From positions 1 through 60,995 of the forward strand of contig JAEZCA010000004.1 of the NCBI GenBank assembly GCA_023412665.1: 60,995 nucleotides of DNA, given 5' to 3'. Source of the stretch: Bacillota bacterium. GTDB lineage: Bacteria > Bacillota > Clostridia > Acetivibrionales > DTU013. The notes beneath the pieces were generated by a model that saw only the letters and a list, made by a program, of their open reading frames with translations, ran no database searches and was not told where the DNA came from. Made by a program: the position numbers and the translations under genes. Shown here piece after piece: positions 27,789-36,423 of the stretch. Each line of letters starts with the position of its first letter. Position 1 is the stretch's first letter.

Positions 27789-29027
27789 ATGTATCAGCTT
27801 GATAAAATTAAATTAGTGGACCCGGAAGTAGCTGAAAGTATTGAAAATGAAGTTAACAGACAGAGGAACAATCTGGAACTGATCGCTTCTGAAAATTTCG
27901 TGGAAGAAGCGGTATTGCAGGCTCTCGGAACTCCCCTTACCAATAAATATGCGGAAGGCTATCCAGGAAAAAGATATTACGGTGGATGCGAGCATGTCGA
28001 TGTTGTTGAACAGCTGGCAATTGACAGGGCAAAGGCGATTTTTGGAGCAGATCATGCCAATGTACAGCCGCATTCAGGCGCACAGGCAAATTCGGCTGTC
28101 TACTTCGCGATGCTGGACCCGGGCGATACCATACTGGGTATGGATCTCTCCCATGGCGGTCACCTGAGTCATGGTATGAAAAAGAATGTTTCCGGCAAAT
28201 ATTACAGATCAGAATTTTACGGTGTCAGGGAAGACAGCGGATATATAGACTATGATGCGCTTCATAAAAAGGCTTTGGATATCAAACCGAAAATAATAGT
28301 GGCCGGCGCCAGCGCATATCCGAGAATAATCGATTTCAAGGCATTCAGGGAAATAGCGGATGAATGTGGTGCATACCTTATGGTAGACATGGCTCATATC
28401 GCCGGTCTTGTTGCTGCAGGACTCCATCCAAGCCCAGTACCATATGCTGACTTTGTCACTACTACGACCCACAAGACACTGAGAGGACCAAGAGGCGGCA
28501 TGATACTCTGCAGGGAGGCATATGCCAAGGTGATCGATTCCGCCGTTTTCCCGGGAACACAGGGAGGCCCTCTCATGCATGTTATTGCTGCAAAGGCTGT
28601 AAGCTTCAAGCTGGTCATGGGTGAAGATTTTAAGAAATATCAGCAGCAAATACTCAAAAATGCCAAGGCTTTATCAGAAGCATTGGTGAGCGAGGGCTTC
28701 GTACTTGTTTCAGGAGGAACCGACAATCACCTGATGCTTGTGGACCTGAGCAATTTTGATGTGACCGGCAAGCTGGCGCAGCATTTGCTGGACGAGGTTG
28801 GTATCACCGCAAATAAGAATACTGTTCCTTTCGATAAGCAGAAGCCGACGGTTACCAGCGGAATAAGGTTAGGTACACCCGCTGTTACGTCAAGGGGAAT
28901 GAAGGAAGAGGATATGAAGGAAATTGCGAGGCTGATCAAGCTGACGCTGACTGATTTTGATAATTCTTCGGAACAAGTGAGACAGGGGGTGGCAGCCCTT
29001 TGTGAGAAGCATCCTTTATACCGTTAA
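27789..29027 (+). CDS. glyA: Serine hydroxymethyltransferase
   Basis: A 412-residue PLP enzyme that interconverts serine and glycine, charging tetrahydrofolate with a one-carbon unit. Motifs: ASENFVEEAVLQALG, YAEGYPGKRYYGGCEHVD, PLP lysine in TTTTHKTLRGPRGG, and GIRLGTPAVTSRGM. Length is standard. GCGGAGG precedes ATG 27789. It is the only gene behind the glycine riboswitch, and a hairpin terminator follows at 29070. Confidence 0.98.
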   Translation: MYQLDKIKLVDPEVAESIENEVNRQRNNLELIASENFVEEAVLQALGTPLTNKYAEGYPGKRYYGGCEHVDVVEQLAIDRAKAIFGADHANVQPHSGAQANSAVYFAMLDPGDTILGMDLSHGGHLSHGMKKNVSGKYYRSEFYGVREDSGYIDYDALHKKALDIKPKIIVAGASAYPRIIDFKAFREIADECGAYLMVDMAHIAGLVAAGLHPSPVPYADFVTTTTHKTLRGPRGGMILCREAYAKVIDSAVFPGTQGGPLMHVIAAKAVSFKLVMGEDFKKYQQQILKNAKALSEALVSEGFVLVSGGTDNHLMLVDLSNFDVTGKLAQHLLDEVGITANKNTVPFDKQKPTVTSGIRLGTPAVTSRGMKEEDMKEIARLIKLTLTDFDNSSEQVRQGVAALCEKHPLYR

Positions 29028-29069
29028 TTTAGACAATATTGTGCAATAATTATTGAATAAAAACTATCA

Positions 29070-29112
29070 AGGGACTAAGATAATAAGAGCAGGATGTTAT
29101 CTTAGTTCTTTT
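29070..29112 (+). terminator. Terminator of glyA
   Basis: GGACTAAGATAA pairs with TTATCTTAGTTC across a 13-base loop, followed by TTTT. It lies about 45 bases after the glyA stop. Confidence 0.85.
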
Positions 29113-29177
29113 AGTAGTATGCAGGAGCACTGAGGGAATTTGGCTAAAGCGGCATGGTAAGCGCCTTCTGCCGATGT

Positions 29178-29266
29178 ATAGTGGCAGGGTTGCTTATTCC
29201 GATCATATTTTAAAGCACCTCCTGCCGATGCTCGTGATCTCCACAAGCAAGCCCTGCCGCTTTCCT
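29178..29266. repeat. Composite palindromic repeat (family 2), deleted copy
   Basis: Arm GGCAGGGTTGCTTATTCC plus GATCATATTTTA (29183-29212) faces arm TGATCTCCACAAGCAAGCCC plus TGCC (29235-29258). Compared with copies at 29434-29755 and 36424-36780, the roughly 100-base interior is missing and only AAAGCACCTCCTGCCGATGCTCG remains between the arms. From 29267 to 29433 I see no gene. A 16-base piece at 29391-29406 (ACCCGTGAGACAGGAC) is the reverse complement of part of the family 2 interior. Confidence 0.75.
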
Positions 29267-29433
29267 AGTACAGCAGGAAAGTTTAAAAGAGCACAAGATC
29301 CGGAAGACCGGCGACGCTGTTTGTGGAGGCTGGGTTTCCTGCTTCGCAGCCCTTCTGCCACGCAGGTTGTTGTGAGGGAGTAGCTGCAATACCCGTGAGA
29401 CAGGACCGCTTTTGTGGAATTAGTTATTGTTCA

Positions 29434-29755
29434 GGGGCAGCACTTTAGCAGGTGCTTGGAAACACAGCCGGAATAAACAGTGTTGACGGTCCAGATAATA
29501 GCATTATGGCGGCAGGGTTGCTTGTTCCGATCATATTCTAAAGCATCTTCTGCCGATGCTCGTTTTAAGTAATACAGAGTTTTACTTGGAAGTCCTGTCT
29601 CACGGGTCTTTCCAGTAAGCTCGAACCGACTGTAGCTATAGGCAGTATTGCTCTGGAGTGTAAAATATGATCTCCACAAGCAAGCCCTGCCGCTTTCCTG
29701 GAATAGCATATAAGTGTCAGTGTTGCCGGTCACGATAGCATTATAGCGGCAGGGG
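29434..29755. repeat. Composite palindromic repeat (family 2), full copy
   Basis: Two modules are visible. Module 1 starts GGGGCAGCACT, carries AGCAGGTGCTTGGAAACACA and GGAATAAACAGTGTTGACGG, and ends at ATAGCATTATGGCGGCAGGG. Module 2 is bounded by long inverted arms, 29509-29541 and 29661-29696, around a conserved interior with TTTTAAGTAATACAGAG and CTCACGGGTCTTTCCAGTA. A partial second module 1 end (CACGATAGCATTATAGCGGC) closes it, ending 30 bases before the rarA start. Most of its length recurs nearly base for base at 36.4-36.8 kb. Confidence 0.85.
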
Positions 29756-29787
29756 TGTACATCATTAATACCGATCATGGAGGAAAC

Positions 29788-31077
29788 ATGGCGCAGAAAA
29801 AAGAGCCTCTGGCTTACAGGATGAGTCCAAGAACAATAGAAGAATTTGTCGGCCAGGAACACATCACCGGAAAAGGCAGACTGCTATACAGAATGATAAA
29901 AGCCGACAGGATCTCCTCAATAATACTATATGGTCCTCCAGGCACAGGCAAGACCTCACTTGCCAGGATAATCGCCGCTACGACCAAATCGAGCTTCGAA
30001 AAGCTCAATGCAGTCACGGCAGGAGTCGCCGATATAAAAAGAATAGTATCCGACACACAAAACCCAATGCTAAATCCAAGCGGCAGAACAGTACTTTTTA
30101 TAGATGAAATACACAGGTTCAACAAAGCTCAGCAGGACGCATTGCTGCCATATGTTGAAAACGGCACTATAGTGCTGATCGGCGCGACTACTGAGAATCC
30201 TTACTTTGAGGTAAACAAGGCACTGATCTCGAGGTCTTCGGTATTTATGCTGAAGCCTCTGAACAGCACAGATATTGAAGATATCATCAGAGCAGCGCTG
30301 GCAGATAAGGAAAGAGGTCTTGGAAGCTACGACCTGGCGGTGGATGATGAAGCTGTCAGCTATCTTGCCGAAATATCAAACGGCGATGCCAGAAGCGCTT
30401 TAAATGCTATCGAACTGGCGGCAGTAACCTCCGAAATCGAAGGTGACGGCCATATACATATCACACTCAGGACAATTGAAGAGTGTGTACAGAGAAAGGC
30501 GATAGCATTCGATAAATCAGGAGAAGCCCACTATGACAACATCAGCGCGTTCATAAAATCAATGCGCGGCAGCAACCCGGATGCAGCTCTGTTCTATCTT
30601 GCCAGGGCGCTTTATGCAGGGGAGGATCCTGAGTTCCTGATAAGGCGGATCATTATTTGTGCATCGGAGGATGTAGGAATGGCAAACCCCACTGCATTGC
30701 AGGTCGCAGTCGCCGCAGCCCAGGGGATACATATGATCGGCATGCCGGAAGCCAGGCTGCTGCTGGCGCATGCGGCCGTCATGGTAGCAACAAGCCCTAA
30801 AAGTAATTCGTGCTATAAAGCTCTTGGTAAAGCAGCGACGGATGTCGAAACAAAAAGAACAGGAGAGGTTCCAATGCATTTACGAAATGCTCCTGTAAAG
30901 GGCATGTCGGATCAAGGGTATGGAAAAGGCTATAAGTACGCCCATGATTACCCAGGAAATATTGTAAAGCAGGAGTACTTTCCGGAGGGAATGGAAGGCA
31001 CTGTTTATTATGAGCCTACTTCCAACGGATATGAAGCCAAAATTAAAGAATGGCTTGAAAGGTTCAGGAACAGCTGA
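29788..31077 (+). CDS. rarA: Replication-associated recombination protein A (MgsA/RarA)
   Basis: A 429-residue AAA+ ATPase of the clamp-loader family that acts at stalled replication forks. Motifs: YRMSPRTIEEFVGQEHI, Walker A GPPGTGKTSLARI, Walker B LFIDEIHRFNKAQQD, sensor GATTENPYFEVN, and the MgsA C-terminal tetramerisation region (ALFYLARALYAGEDPEFLIRR). ATG 29788 is preceded by GGAGG at 29779-29783. An upstream in-frame GTG at 29755 lies inside the repeat and is not used here. Its promoter must lie in the repeat region or before it. Confidence 0.96.
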   Translation: MAQKKEPLAYRMSPRTIEEFVGQEHITGKGRLLYRMIKADRISSIILYGPPGTGKTSLARIIAATTKSSFEKLNAVTAGVADIKRIVSDTQNPMLNPSGRTVLFIDEIHRFNKAQQDALLPYVENGTIVLIGATTENPYFEVNKALISRSSVFMLKPLNSTDIEDIIRAALADKERGLGSYDLAVDDEAVSYLAEISNGDARSALNAIELAAVTSEIEGDGHIHITLRTIEECVQRKAIAFDKSGEAHYDNISAFIKSMRGSNPDAALFYLARALYAGEDPEFLIRRIIICASEDVGMANPTALQVAVAAAQGIHMIGMPEARLLLAHAAVMVATSPKSNSCYKALGKAATDVETKRTGEVPMHLRNAPVKGMSDQGYGKGYKYAHDYPGNIVKQEYFPEGMEGTVYYEPTSNGYEAKIKEWLERFRNS

Positions 31078-31151
31078 ACGGACAATTTCGTTCAGTGAAA
31101 TCTATAGATACTGCGCTAGCTGTAAAGCGGCAGGAAAACGGAGGATTTGAT

Positions 31152-31424
31152 ATGAAAAGAAGAATTTTCGCATGGGTATTGCTGGCTGGATTTGTTCTGC
31201 TGCTCTTAAATGTTATGTTCATTAAGTTTTACTGGCAGCTCAGTATGGTAATTTATCTGATAATTGCTTTTGCATTTCTTATATACAACGGCAAGGCAAC
31301 CAGAGAAAGAGAGTTGGAAGATCTCAGAAAAAAGATAGATGGCGAAAAAGGCGGCAAATACGGGTCAGAAAACGACATGAGCGAAACCGGCAGCAACAAT
31401 GAAAACGAAAGTAATGAAGAATGA
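31152..31424 (+). CDS. Small two-helix membrane protein
   Basis: A 90-residue protein with two hydrophobic helices (about 8-24, then 29-45) separated by a short turn. A charged tail rich in Lys, Glu and Asn (REREL; GSNNENESNEE) is probably cytoplasmic. I do not recognise a family. GGAGG precedes ATG 31152. It sits between rarA and the larA-like gene with small gaps and may be co-transcribed with both. Confidence 0.7.
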   Translation: MKRRIFAWVLLAGFVLLLLNVMFIKFYWQLSMVIYLIIAFAFLIYNGKATRERELEDLRKKIDGEKGGKYGSENDMSETGSNNENESNEE

Positions 31425-31439
31425 CAAGGAGGCTGTTAT

Positions 31440-32687
31440 ATGCATTTTAAATATGGATACGGAAAGAGTTTTAAGGAATTTGACATAAAAGATGAAAATA
31501 TAATGGCTGAGCTCGGTCAGAATAGTGTCAAATATGAGCTTACAGGGATCGATGAAGTCAGGAGAGCGCTTCGGGAGCCTGTCGGAACACCGAAGCTCTC
31601 TGAAATTGTTAAGCGGGGAGAAAAAATTGTTATTATAACCAGCGATATTACAAGGCCTATGCCAAGTAAAACTGTGCTTCCTGCAGTTATAGACGAGCTT
31701 ATGGCTGCCGGAGCCGAATACAAGGACATAACGGTAGTATTTGCTCTTGGGAGCCATAGAAAGCACACCGAAGAGGAAAAAAGATATCTTGTCGGTGATG
31801 AGGTTTATGAAAAGGTAAGCTGTATCGACAGCGATGTGCAACAATGCAGGATGCTTGGAACAACATCCCGTGGGACTCCCGTTGAAATATTTGATAGGGT
31901 TGCCGATGCAGAGCGGATCATTTGCCTGGGCAATATAGAATATCACTATTTCGCAGGTTACAGCGGCGGAGCAAAGGCTATAATGCCGGGAGTTTCAACA
32001 AGGGCGGCTATACAGGCCAACCACAGCGCCATGGTCATGGATGCTGCCAGAGCCGGAGCGGTAGACGACAATCCGGTACGACAGGACATAGAAGAAGTTA
32101 CTCAGTTTGTCAAAATCGATTTCATACTTAATGTGGTCCTGGATGAGAATAAAAATATCATTAAAGCAGTTGCAGGTCATCATGTGCTTGCCCACAGAGA
32201 AGGCTGCCGCTTTCTTGACGGGCTGTACAAAATAAAAATACCTGGAAAAGCTGATATAGTTATAACCACCCCGGGAGGTTTCCCGAAGGATATCAACCTG
32301 TACCAGGCGCAGAAGGCTCTCGACAATGCAAAGCATGCGGTACGCGACGGCGGGATAATAATTCTGCTTGCTTCCTGTACAGAGGGCTACGGAGAAGAAG
32401 TATTTGAGCGCTGGATCAAGGAAGCCTCATCTGTTGATGATCTGGTAACAAAGATAAAAGCCAACTTTGAACTGGGAGGGCATAAAGCCGCAGCAATCGC
32501 ACTAGTGGAAAAGAAGTCAAGAGTGTTCATAGTTTCAGATATGGAACATGAAATGTCCGAGAAATTGTATATGGAACCGTTCGACAGTATGGAAGAGGCT
32601 TTGAACAAGGCTTTTGAGGTAATGGGACCCGATGCCCGTGTATTGCTGATGCCCCATGGAGGCTCCACATTACCTGTAGTATTATAG
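31440..32687 (+). CDS. Nickel-dependent lactate racemase family protein (LarA-like)
   Basis: A 415-residue protein of the LarA family. The N-terminal domain has SDITRPMPS, FALGSHRKH and YHYFAGYSGGAKAIMPG, the last holding the lysine that carries the pyridinium thioester of the nickel pincer cofactor in LarA. The C-terminal domain has TPGGFPKDINLYQAQKAL. Family members racemise or epimerise different 2-hydroxyacids, so lactate is only one possibility. No larB, larC or larE homologues for cofactor synthesis are in the window. GGAGG precedes ATG 31440, and a terminator follows. Confidence 0.9.
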   Translation: MHFKYGYGKSFKEFDIKDENIMAELGQNSVKYELTGIDEVRRALREPVGTPKLSEIVKRGEKIVIITSDITRPMPSKTVLPAVIDELMAAGAEYKDITVVFALGSHRKHTEEEKRYLVGDEVYEKVSCIDSDVQQCRMLGTTSRGTPVEIFDRVADAERIICLGNIEYHYFAGYSGGAKAIMPGVSTRAAIQANHSAMVMDAARAGAVDDNPVRQDIEEVTQFVKIDFILNVVLDENKNIIKAVAGHHVLAHREGCRFLDGLYKIKIPGKADIVITTPGGFPKDINLYQAQKALDNAKHAVRDGGIIILLASCTEGYGEEVFERWIKEASSVDDLVTKIKANFELGGHKAAAIALVEKKSRVFIVSDMEHEMSEKLYMEPFDSMEEALNKAFEVMGPDARVLLMPHGGSTLPVVL

Positions 32688-32693
32688 CGATGA

Positions 32694-32724
32694 AAATCCC
32701 CCGACTTTGAGGCGGGGGATTTCT
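32694..32724 (+). terminator. Terminator of the larA-like gene
   Basis: AAATCCCCC and GGGGGATTT form a 9-bp stem with an 11-base loop, followed by CTT. It starts a few bases after the stop codon. Confidence 0.8.
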
Positions 32725-32747
32725 TATGAAGGCTATAAATATTTTTG

Positions 32748-32804
32748 TTGACAAATACAGAACATAGTGTTATCTTTAAAGTGAAAACCAAGTAATTTAC
32801 TAGG
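32748..32804 (+). promoter_or_regulatory. Promoter and candidate operator of the iscR operon
   Basis: TTGACA (32748-32753) and TATCTT (32771-32776) are 17 bases apart. Just downstream, at 32788-32804, lies a 17-base near-perfect palindrome, CCAAGTA-A-T-T-TACTAGG in outline, overlapping the expected start of transcription. Its position fits autorepression by the encoded Rrf2 regulator. That it binds this protein is inference. Confidence 0.6.
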
Positions 32805-32842
32805 AATTGATTATCAGCAAGAAATGTGGAGGGCAAGGGATA

Positions 32843-33280
32843 ATGAAGCTTTCGACAAAAGGCAGATATGGCTTGAAAGCAATGCTGGACCTGGCTGTTC
32901 ACTGTGATGAAGGGCAAGTAGCATTGAAAAGCATTGCCGAGCGGCAAGGATTATCAGAGAACTATTTGGAACAGCTATTTGCGGCATTGAAAAAAGCAAA
33001 GCTGGTCAAGAGCGTACGAGGTTCACAGGGAGGTTATTCTCTGGGCAGAAGTCCGGAAAACATATCAGTTGGAGATATACTGCGTACATTGGAAGGTTCA
33101 ATGTCACCTACTGAGTGTGTATCGGAAAATTGTGAAAGCCATCATTGCGACAACTTAGACTGTTGTGTGACAAGGAGTGTTTGGGAGAAGATCAGGGACG
33201 GCATTAATAACGTAATAGATAATATAACACTGCAGGAATTGGTTGATGATTATTTCGCAACGGCTCAGAAGGAAATTTGA
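32843..33280 (+). CDS. iscR: Rrf2 family Fe-S cluster regulator (IscR-like)
   Basis: A 145-residue Rrf2 regulator: winged helix MKLSTKGRYGLKAMLDLA, wing VRGSQGGYSL, then a cysteine cluster (CVSENCESHHC...CC) that would ligate a [2Fe-2S] cluster. The cysteine spacing supports a cluster-sensing IscR type over CymR, which lacks these cysteines. It heads the group nifS-nifU-mnmA and should adjust Fe-S assembly to need. GGAGGG precedes ATG 32843. Confidence 0.9.
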   Translation: MKLSTKGRYGLKAMLDLAVHCDEGQVALKSIAERQGLSENYLEQLFAALKKAKLVKSVRGSQGGYSLGRSPENISVGDILRTLEGSMSPTECVSENCESHHCDNLDCCVTRSVWEKIRDGINNVIDNITLQELVDDYFATAQKEI

Positions 33281-33282
33281 TC

Positions 33283-33514
33283 TATAACTCGTTATAACAC
33301 TTCGGTTTCAAAGAAAATTTTTCGTTTGTAGAAAAATTTTCTTACCTCAGCAGTGTTTCAACGAGGCGGGAGATATGTTCACATTGTTTTCTTTCGATTA
33401 ATCGAAAGAAAATATCTGAAAGGCAAGTCGGTACCCGCCACCAAGCGTTTTCAGCCCGAGGGCTGAAAATACGTAAAGAGGTGGGACTGTGGGCCCATTA
33501 CTCGCCGAGTTATA
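33283..33514. repeat. 232-bp inverted-repeat element (contains hairpin repeat family 1, copy 2)
   Basis: TATAACTCG (33283-33291) and CGAGTTATA (33506-33514) are perfect 9-bp terminal inverted repeats. Inside, 33288-33365 is the family 1 hairpin: outer arms CTCGTTATAACACT/AGTGTTTCAACGAG and an A/T-rich inner hairpin. Then come a 26-bp perfect palindrome TTTTCTTTCGATT / AATCGAAAGAAAA (near 33385-33412) and the hairpin GTTTTCAGCCC/GGGCTGAAAATAC. No ORF fits. It looks like a MITE-type element, inserted two bases after the iscR stop and before nifS. From 33515 to 33601 only the nifS ribosome binding site is seen. Confidence 0.7.
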
Positions 33515-33601
33515 TTGAAAGTATATTTGATGCATAATATTCTGTTGACAGAGTTTACTGAAGGCTATTAATTTATTAAATACATGAAGGAGTAAATGAT
33601 C

Positions 33602-34780
33602 ATGAGTGACAGGAATATCTATCTGGATCACGCGGCGACTACGCCGGTCAGGAAGGAAGTAATCGATGCGATGTTGCCATTTTTCAATGTGAAATTCGGC
33701 AACCCTTCATCCATATACTCAATAGGCAGGGACAGCAAAAAGGCAATAGAAGAATCGAGAGAAAAGGTAGCAAAAGCTATTGGAGCTGAGCCTAGAGAGA
33801 TGTTTTTCACCGGTTCCGGCACCGAGGCCGACAACTGGGCAGTAAAGGGTGTCGCATACGCAAACAGACAAAAGGGAAAGCACATTATAACCACAGCTAT
33901 AGAGCATCACGCAGTGCTCCATACCTGCCAGTATCTTGAGAGCGACGGTTTTGAGGTTACATACCTGCCCGTTGATGCAGACGGATTGGTCAGCGCGGAA
34001 CAGGTCAGAGCTGCAATAAGACCGGATACGATCTTGATAACAATAATGTTTGCAAACAATGAGATAGGCACTATCCAGCCAATTGCTGAGATAGGCAGAG
34101 TTGCAAGAGAAAAAGGCGTGTATTTTCATACAGATGCCGTGCAGGCAATGGGAAATGTCCATATAGATGTTTCTGAGATGAATATCGACCTTCTGTCTAT
34201 GTCATCTCACAAGTTTTATGGTCCAAAGGGTATAGGAGCGCTTTATGTCAGAAAGGGTGTCAAGTTGACCTCGTTTATCCATGGAGGAGCCCAGGAAAGA
34301 GGGAGAAGAGCCAGCACTGAGAATGTGCCTGCCATAGTCGGATTTGCTGCAGCACTTGAGATCGCTGTGGCGAATATGGACCAGTATAATAAGAAGCTCA
34401 TTGCGCTGAGAGACAGAACAATAAAGGAGATTGAGCAGAAGATCCCCTTTATTAAGCTTAACGGACACAGAGAAAAAAGACTGCCTGGCAATGTCAATTT
34501 TTCCTTTGAATTCATAGAAGGTGAATCGCTGCTTCTGATGCTTGATATGAAGGGGATTGCGGCATCGAGCGGATCAGCGTGCACTTCAGGCTCATTGGAT
34601 CCATCCCATGTACTGCTGGCCATAGGACTTCCGCACGAAACAGCCCATGGTTCGTTAAGGCTGACCTTTGGAGAAGAAAACACCGATGCCGATGTGGACT
34701 CCTTGATGGAAGTGCTTCCGGCTATAGTAACAAGGCTGAGAGAAATGTCTCCGCTGTATGAGGCAATGTGCAAAAGATGA
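33602..34780 (+). CDS. nifS: Cysteine desulfurase NifS/IscS (Fe-S cluster assembly)
   Basis: A 392-residue PLP enzyme: IYLDHAATTPVRKEV, FGNPSSIYSIGRDSK, PLP lysine in SSHKFYGPKG, and active cysteine in SSGSACTSGSLDPSH. The Ser/Gly/Asp loop is that of group I NifS/IscS enzymes that serve IscU/NifU scaffolds. It is followed by nifU-like and mnmA, so it should feed both Fe-S clusters and 2-thiouridine. GGAG at 33589-33592 is 9 bases from ATG 33602; the earlier ATG 33596 is too close. Confidence 0.96.
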   Translation: MSDRNIYLDHAATTPVRKEVIDAMLPFFNVKFGNPSSIYSIGRDSKKAIEESREKVAKAIGAEPREMFFTGSGTEADNWAVKGVAYANRQKGKHIITTAIEHHAVLHTCQYLESDGFEVTYLPVDADGLVSAEQVRAAIRPDTILITIMFANNEIGTIQPIAEIGRVAREKGVYFHTDAVQAMGNVHIDVSEMNIDLLSMSSHKFYGPKGIGALYVRKGVKLTSFIHGGAQERGRRASTENVPAIVGFAAALEIAVANMDQYNKKLIALRDRTIKEIEQKIPFIKLNGHREKRLPGNVNFSFEFIEGESLLLMLDMKGIAASSGSACTSGSLDPSHVLLAIGLPHETAHGSLRLTFGEENTDADVDSLMEVLPAIVTRLREMSPLYEAMCKR

Positions 34781-34885
34781 CAGGCAGGCCAGATGACGGT
34801 CTGTTGAGGCAGATTGTCCAAACCAGGATCAGATGTAATGAAAAAATAGATCAGAGGAAATGAACTTTAGAAAGAGGGAATGTAT

Positions 34886-35329
34886 ATGTATAGCGAAAAA
34901 GTAATGGATCACTTCTCAAATCCAAGAAACGTAGGAGAAATTGGTGACGCTGATGGTGTAGGTCAGGTTGGTAATCCTAAATGCGGAGATATAATGAAAA
35001 TGTATCTTAAAATAGAGAACAATGTCATTGTCGATGCCAAATTCAAGACATTTGGATGCGGCGCCGCTGTAGCTACCAGCAGCATGGCAACCGAACTGGT
35101 GAAAGGAAAGACCGTTGAGGAGGCACTAAAGATCACAAATAAAGCAGTCGCAGAAGCTTTGGACGGTTTGCCGCCGGTAAAAATGCATTGTTCAAATCTC
35201 GCTGAGGAAGCAATCAGAGCAGCAATAGAGGATTATCAAAGGAAGAACGGTCTGATCGAAGAAACCAGCGGATGTGATGCATGCTGTAAAAGATGCGAAG
35301 ATGTGCATCACATTATTGACGAAGAATAG
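34886..35329 (+). CDS. nifU: Fe-S cluster assembly scaffold NifU/IscU
   Basis: A 147-residue IscU-type scaffold: MDHFSNPRNVGEI, the three cluster cysteines in GNPKCGDIMKM, FGCGAAVATSS and MHCSNLAEEA, and the conserved Asp of GNPKCGD. A 20-residue tail, with CDACCKRCED, carries four extra cysteines not found in E. coli IscU. ATG 34886 lies 8 bases from GAGGG. It accepts sulfur from the upstream NifS. IscA, HscAB and ferredoxin are not in this cluster, as usual in Clostridia. Confidence 0.94.
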   Translation: MYSEKVMDHFSNPRNVGEIGDADGVGQVGNPKCGDIMKMYLKIENNVIVDAKFKTFGCGAAVATSSMATELVKGKTVEEALKITNKAVAEALDGLPPVKMHCSNLAEEAIRAAIEDYQRKNGLIEETSGCDACCKRCEDVHHIIDEE

Positions 35330-35336
35330 GTGAAAC

Positions 35337-36416
35337 ATGTCAAAGGGCAGTGTAATGCTTGGTATGAGCGGCGGTGTTGACAGCTCAGTGGCTGCCGCCG
35401 TTTTAAAAGAGCAGGGATATGAAGTTGTGGGCGTAACTATGCAAATATGGCCTGATATGCAGGAGGAGAGAAAGCAGACCGAAGGCGGCTGCTGTTCGCT
35501 TTCTGCTGTCGACGATGCCCGCAGAGTAGCGGACAGGCTTGGTATTAAGTATTACGTGCTTAACTTTAAGGATATATTTCAGGAAAAGGTCATTGATTAC
35601 TTTACCGCTGAATACCTTAAGGGACGGACTCCAAATCCCTGTATTGCCTGCAATCGTTTTGTCAAATTTGAAGCGCTGCTGATGAAAGCTGTTTCTATGG
35701 GAATGGACTATATCGCCACCGGACACTATGCCCGTATAACATATGATGCTCCGTCCGGCAGATATTTGCTCAAGAAATCGGCAACTGCTCAGAAGGATCA
35801 GACTTATGCACTGTACACAATGACCCAGGATCAGCTTTCAAAAACTCTGTTCCCGATAGGAGAATTTGAAAAGGACCAGGTCAGAGCCATGGCCAGAGAA
35901 TTGGGGCTGCCTGTGGCATCCAAGCCTGACAGTCAGGAAATATGCTTCGTTGAGGACAATGATTATGGCAGGTATATCAGTGAGAATACCGATGCTGAGA
36001 TCAAACCGGGCTATTTTGTAGATACAGAAGGCAACAGGCTTGGAATGCATAAGGGAATTATCCACTATACCGTAGGGCAGAGGAAGGGCCTTGGCATTTC
36101 CTTCGGCAGACCCAAATTTGTTGTTGCTATAAAGCCGAATGACAACACGGTTGTGCTTGGAGATGCGGATGAAGTGTTTTCTGTAGGACTGACCGCCTCT
36201 GATCTTAACTTCATTTCTATAGATGGATTAAAGGATGAGATGAGGGTCACGGCAAAGATCAGATACTCGGCCAGAGAGGCATCTGCAATAATCAATCCGC
36301 TGCCGGGCAACAAGGCCGAAGTGAAGTTTGATGAACCGCAAAGAGCCATCACACCCGGTCAGGCGATCGTATTCTATAATGGCGATGCCGTTATCGGCGG
36401 CGGAATAATAGATTGA
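35337..36416 (+). CDS. mnmA: tRNA-specific 2-thiouridylase MnmA
   Basis: A 359-residue enzyme that makes 2-thiouridine at position 34 of Lys, Glu and Gln tRNAs. The PP-loop is LGMSGGVDSSVAAAVL. The catalytic cysteines are in NPCIACNRFVKF and QEICFVEDNDY. A C-terminal beta barrel follows the VGQRKGLG motif. It starts 7 bases after nifU and receives sulfur from the NifS of the same operon. Its end abuts a family 2 repeat. Confidence 0.97.
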   Translation: MSKGSVMLGMSGGVDSSVAAAVLKEQGYEVVGVTMQIWPDMQEERKQTEGGCCSLSAVDDARRVADRLGIKYYVLNFKDIFQEKVIDYFTAEYLKGRTPNPCIACNRFVKFEALLMKAVSMGMDYIATGHYARITYDAPSGRYLLKKSATAQKDQTYALYTMTQDQLSKTLFPIGEFEKDQVRAMARELGLPVASKPDSQEICFVEDNDYGRYISENTDAEIKPGYFVDTEGNRLGMHKGIIHYTVGQRKGLGISFGRPKFVVAIKPNDNTVVLGDADEVFSVGLTASDLNFISIDGLKDEMRVTAKIRYSAREASAIINPLPGNKAEVKFDEPQRAITPGQAIVFYNGDAVIGGGIID

Positions 36417-36423
36417 ACACAGC

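Noticed and set aside
29178..29755. CRISPR array
   Set aside because: The repeats are long, unevenly spaced and palindromic, with no regular short repeat-spacer units and no cas genes.
29431..29862. Minus-strand ORF of 143 codons
   Set aside because: It lies in the family 2 repeat and reads across the rarA start. The matching ORF at 36391-36753 shares its peptide only because the DNA is repeated.
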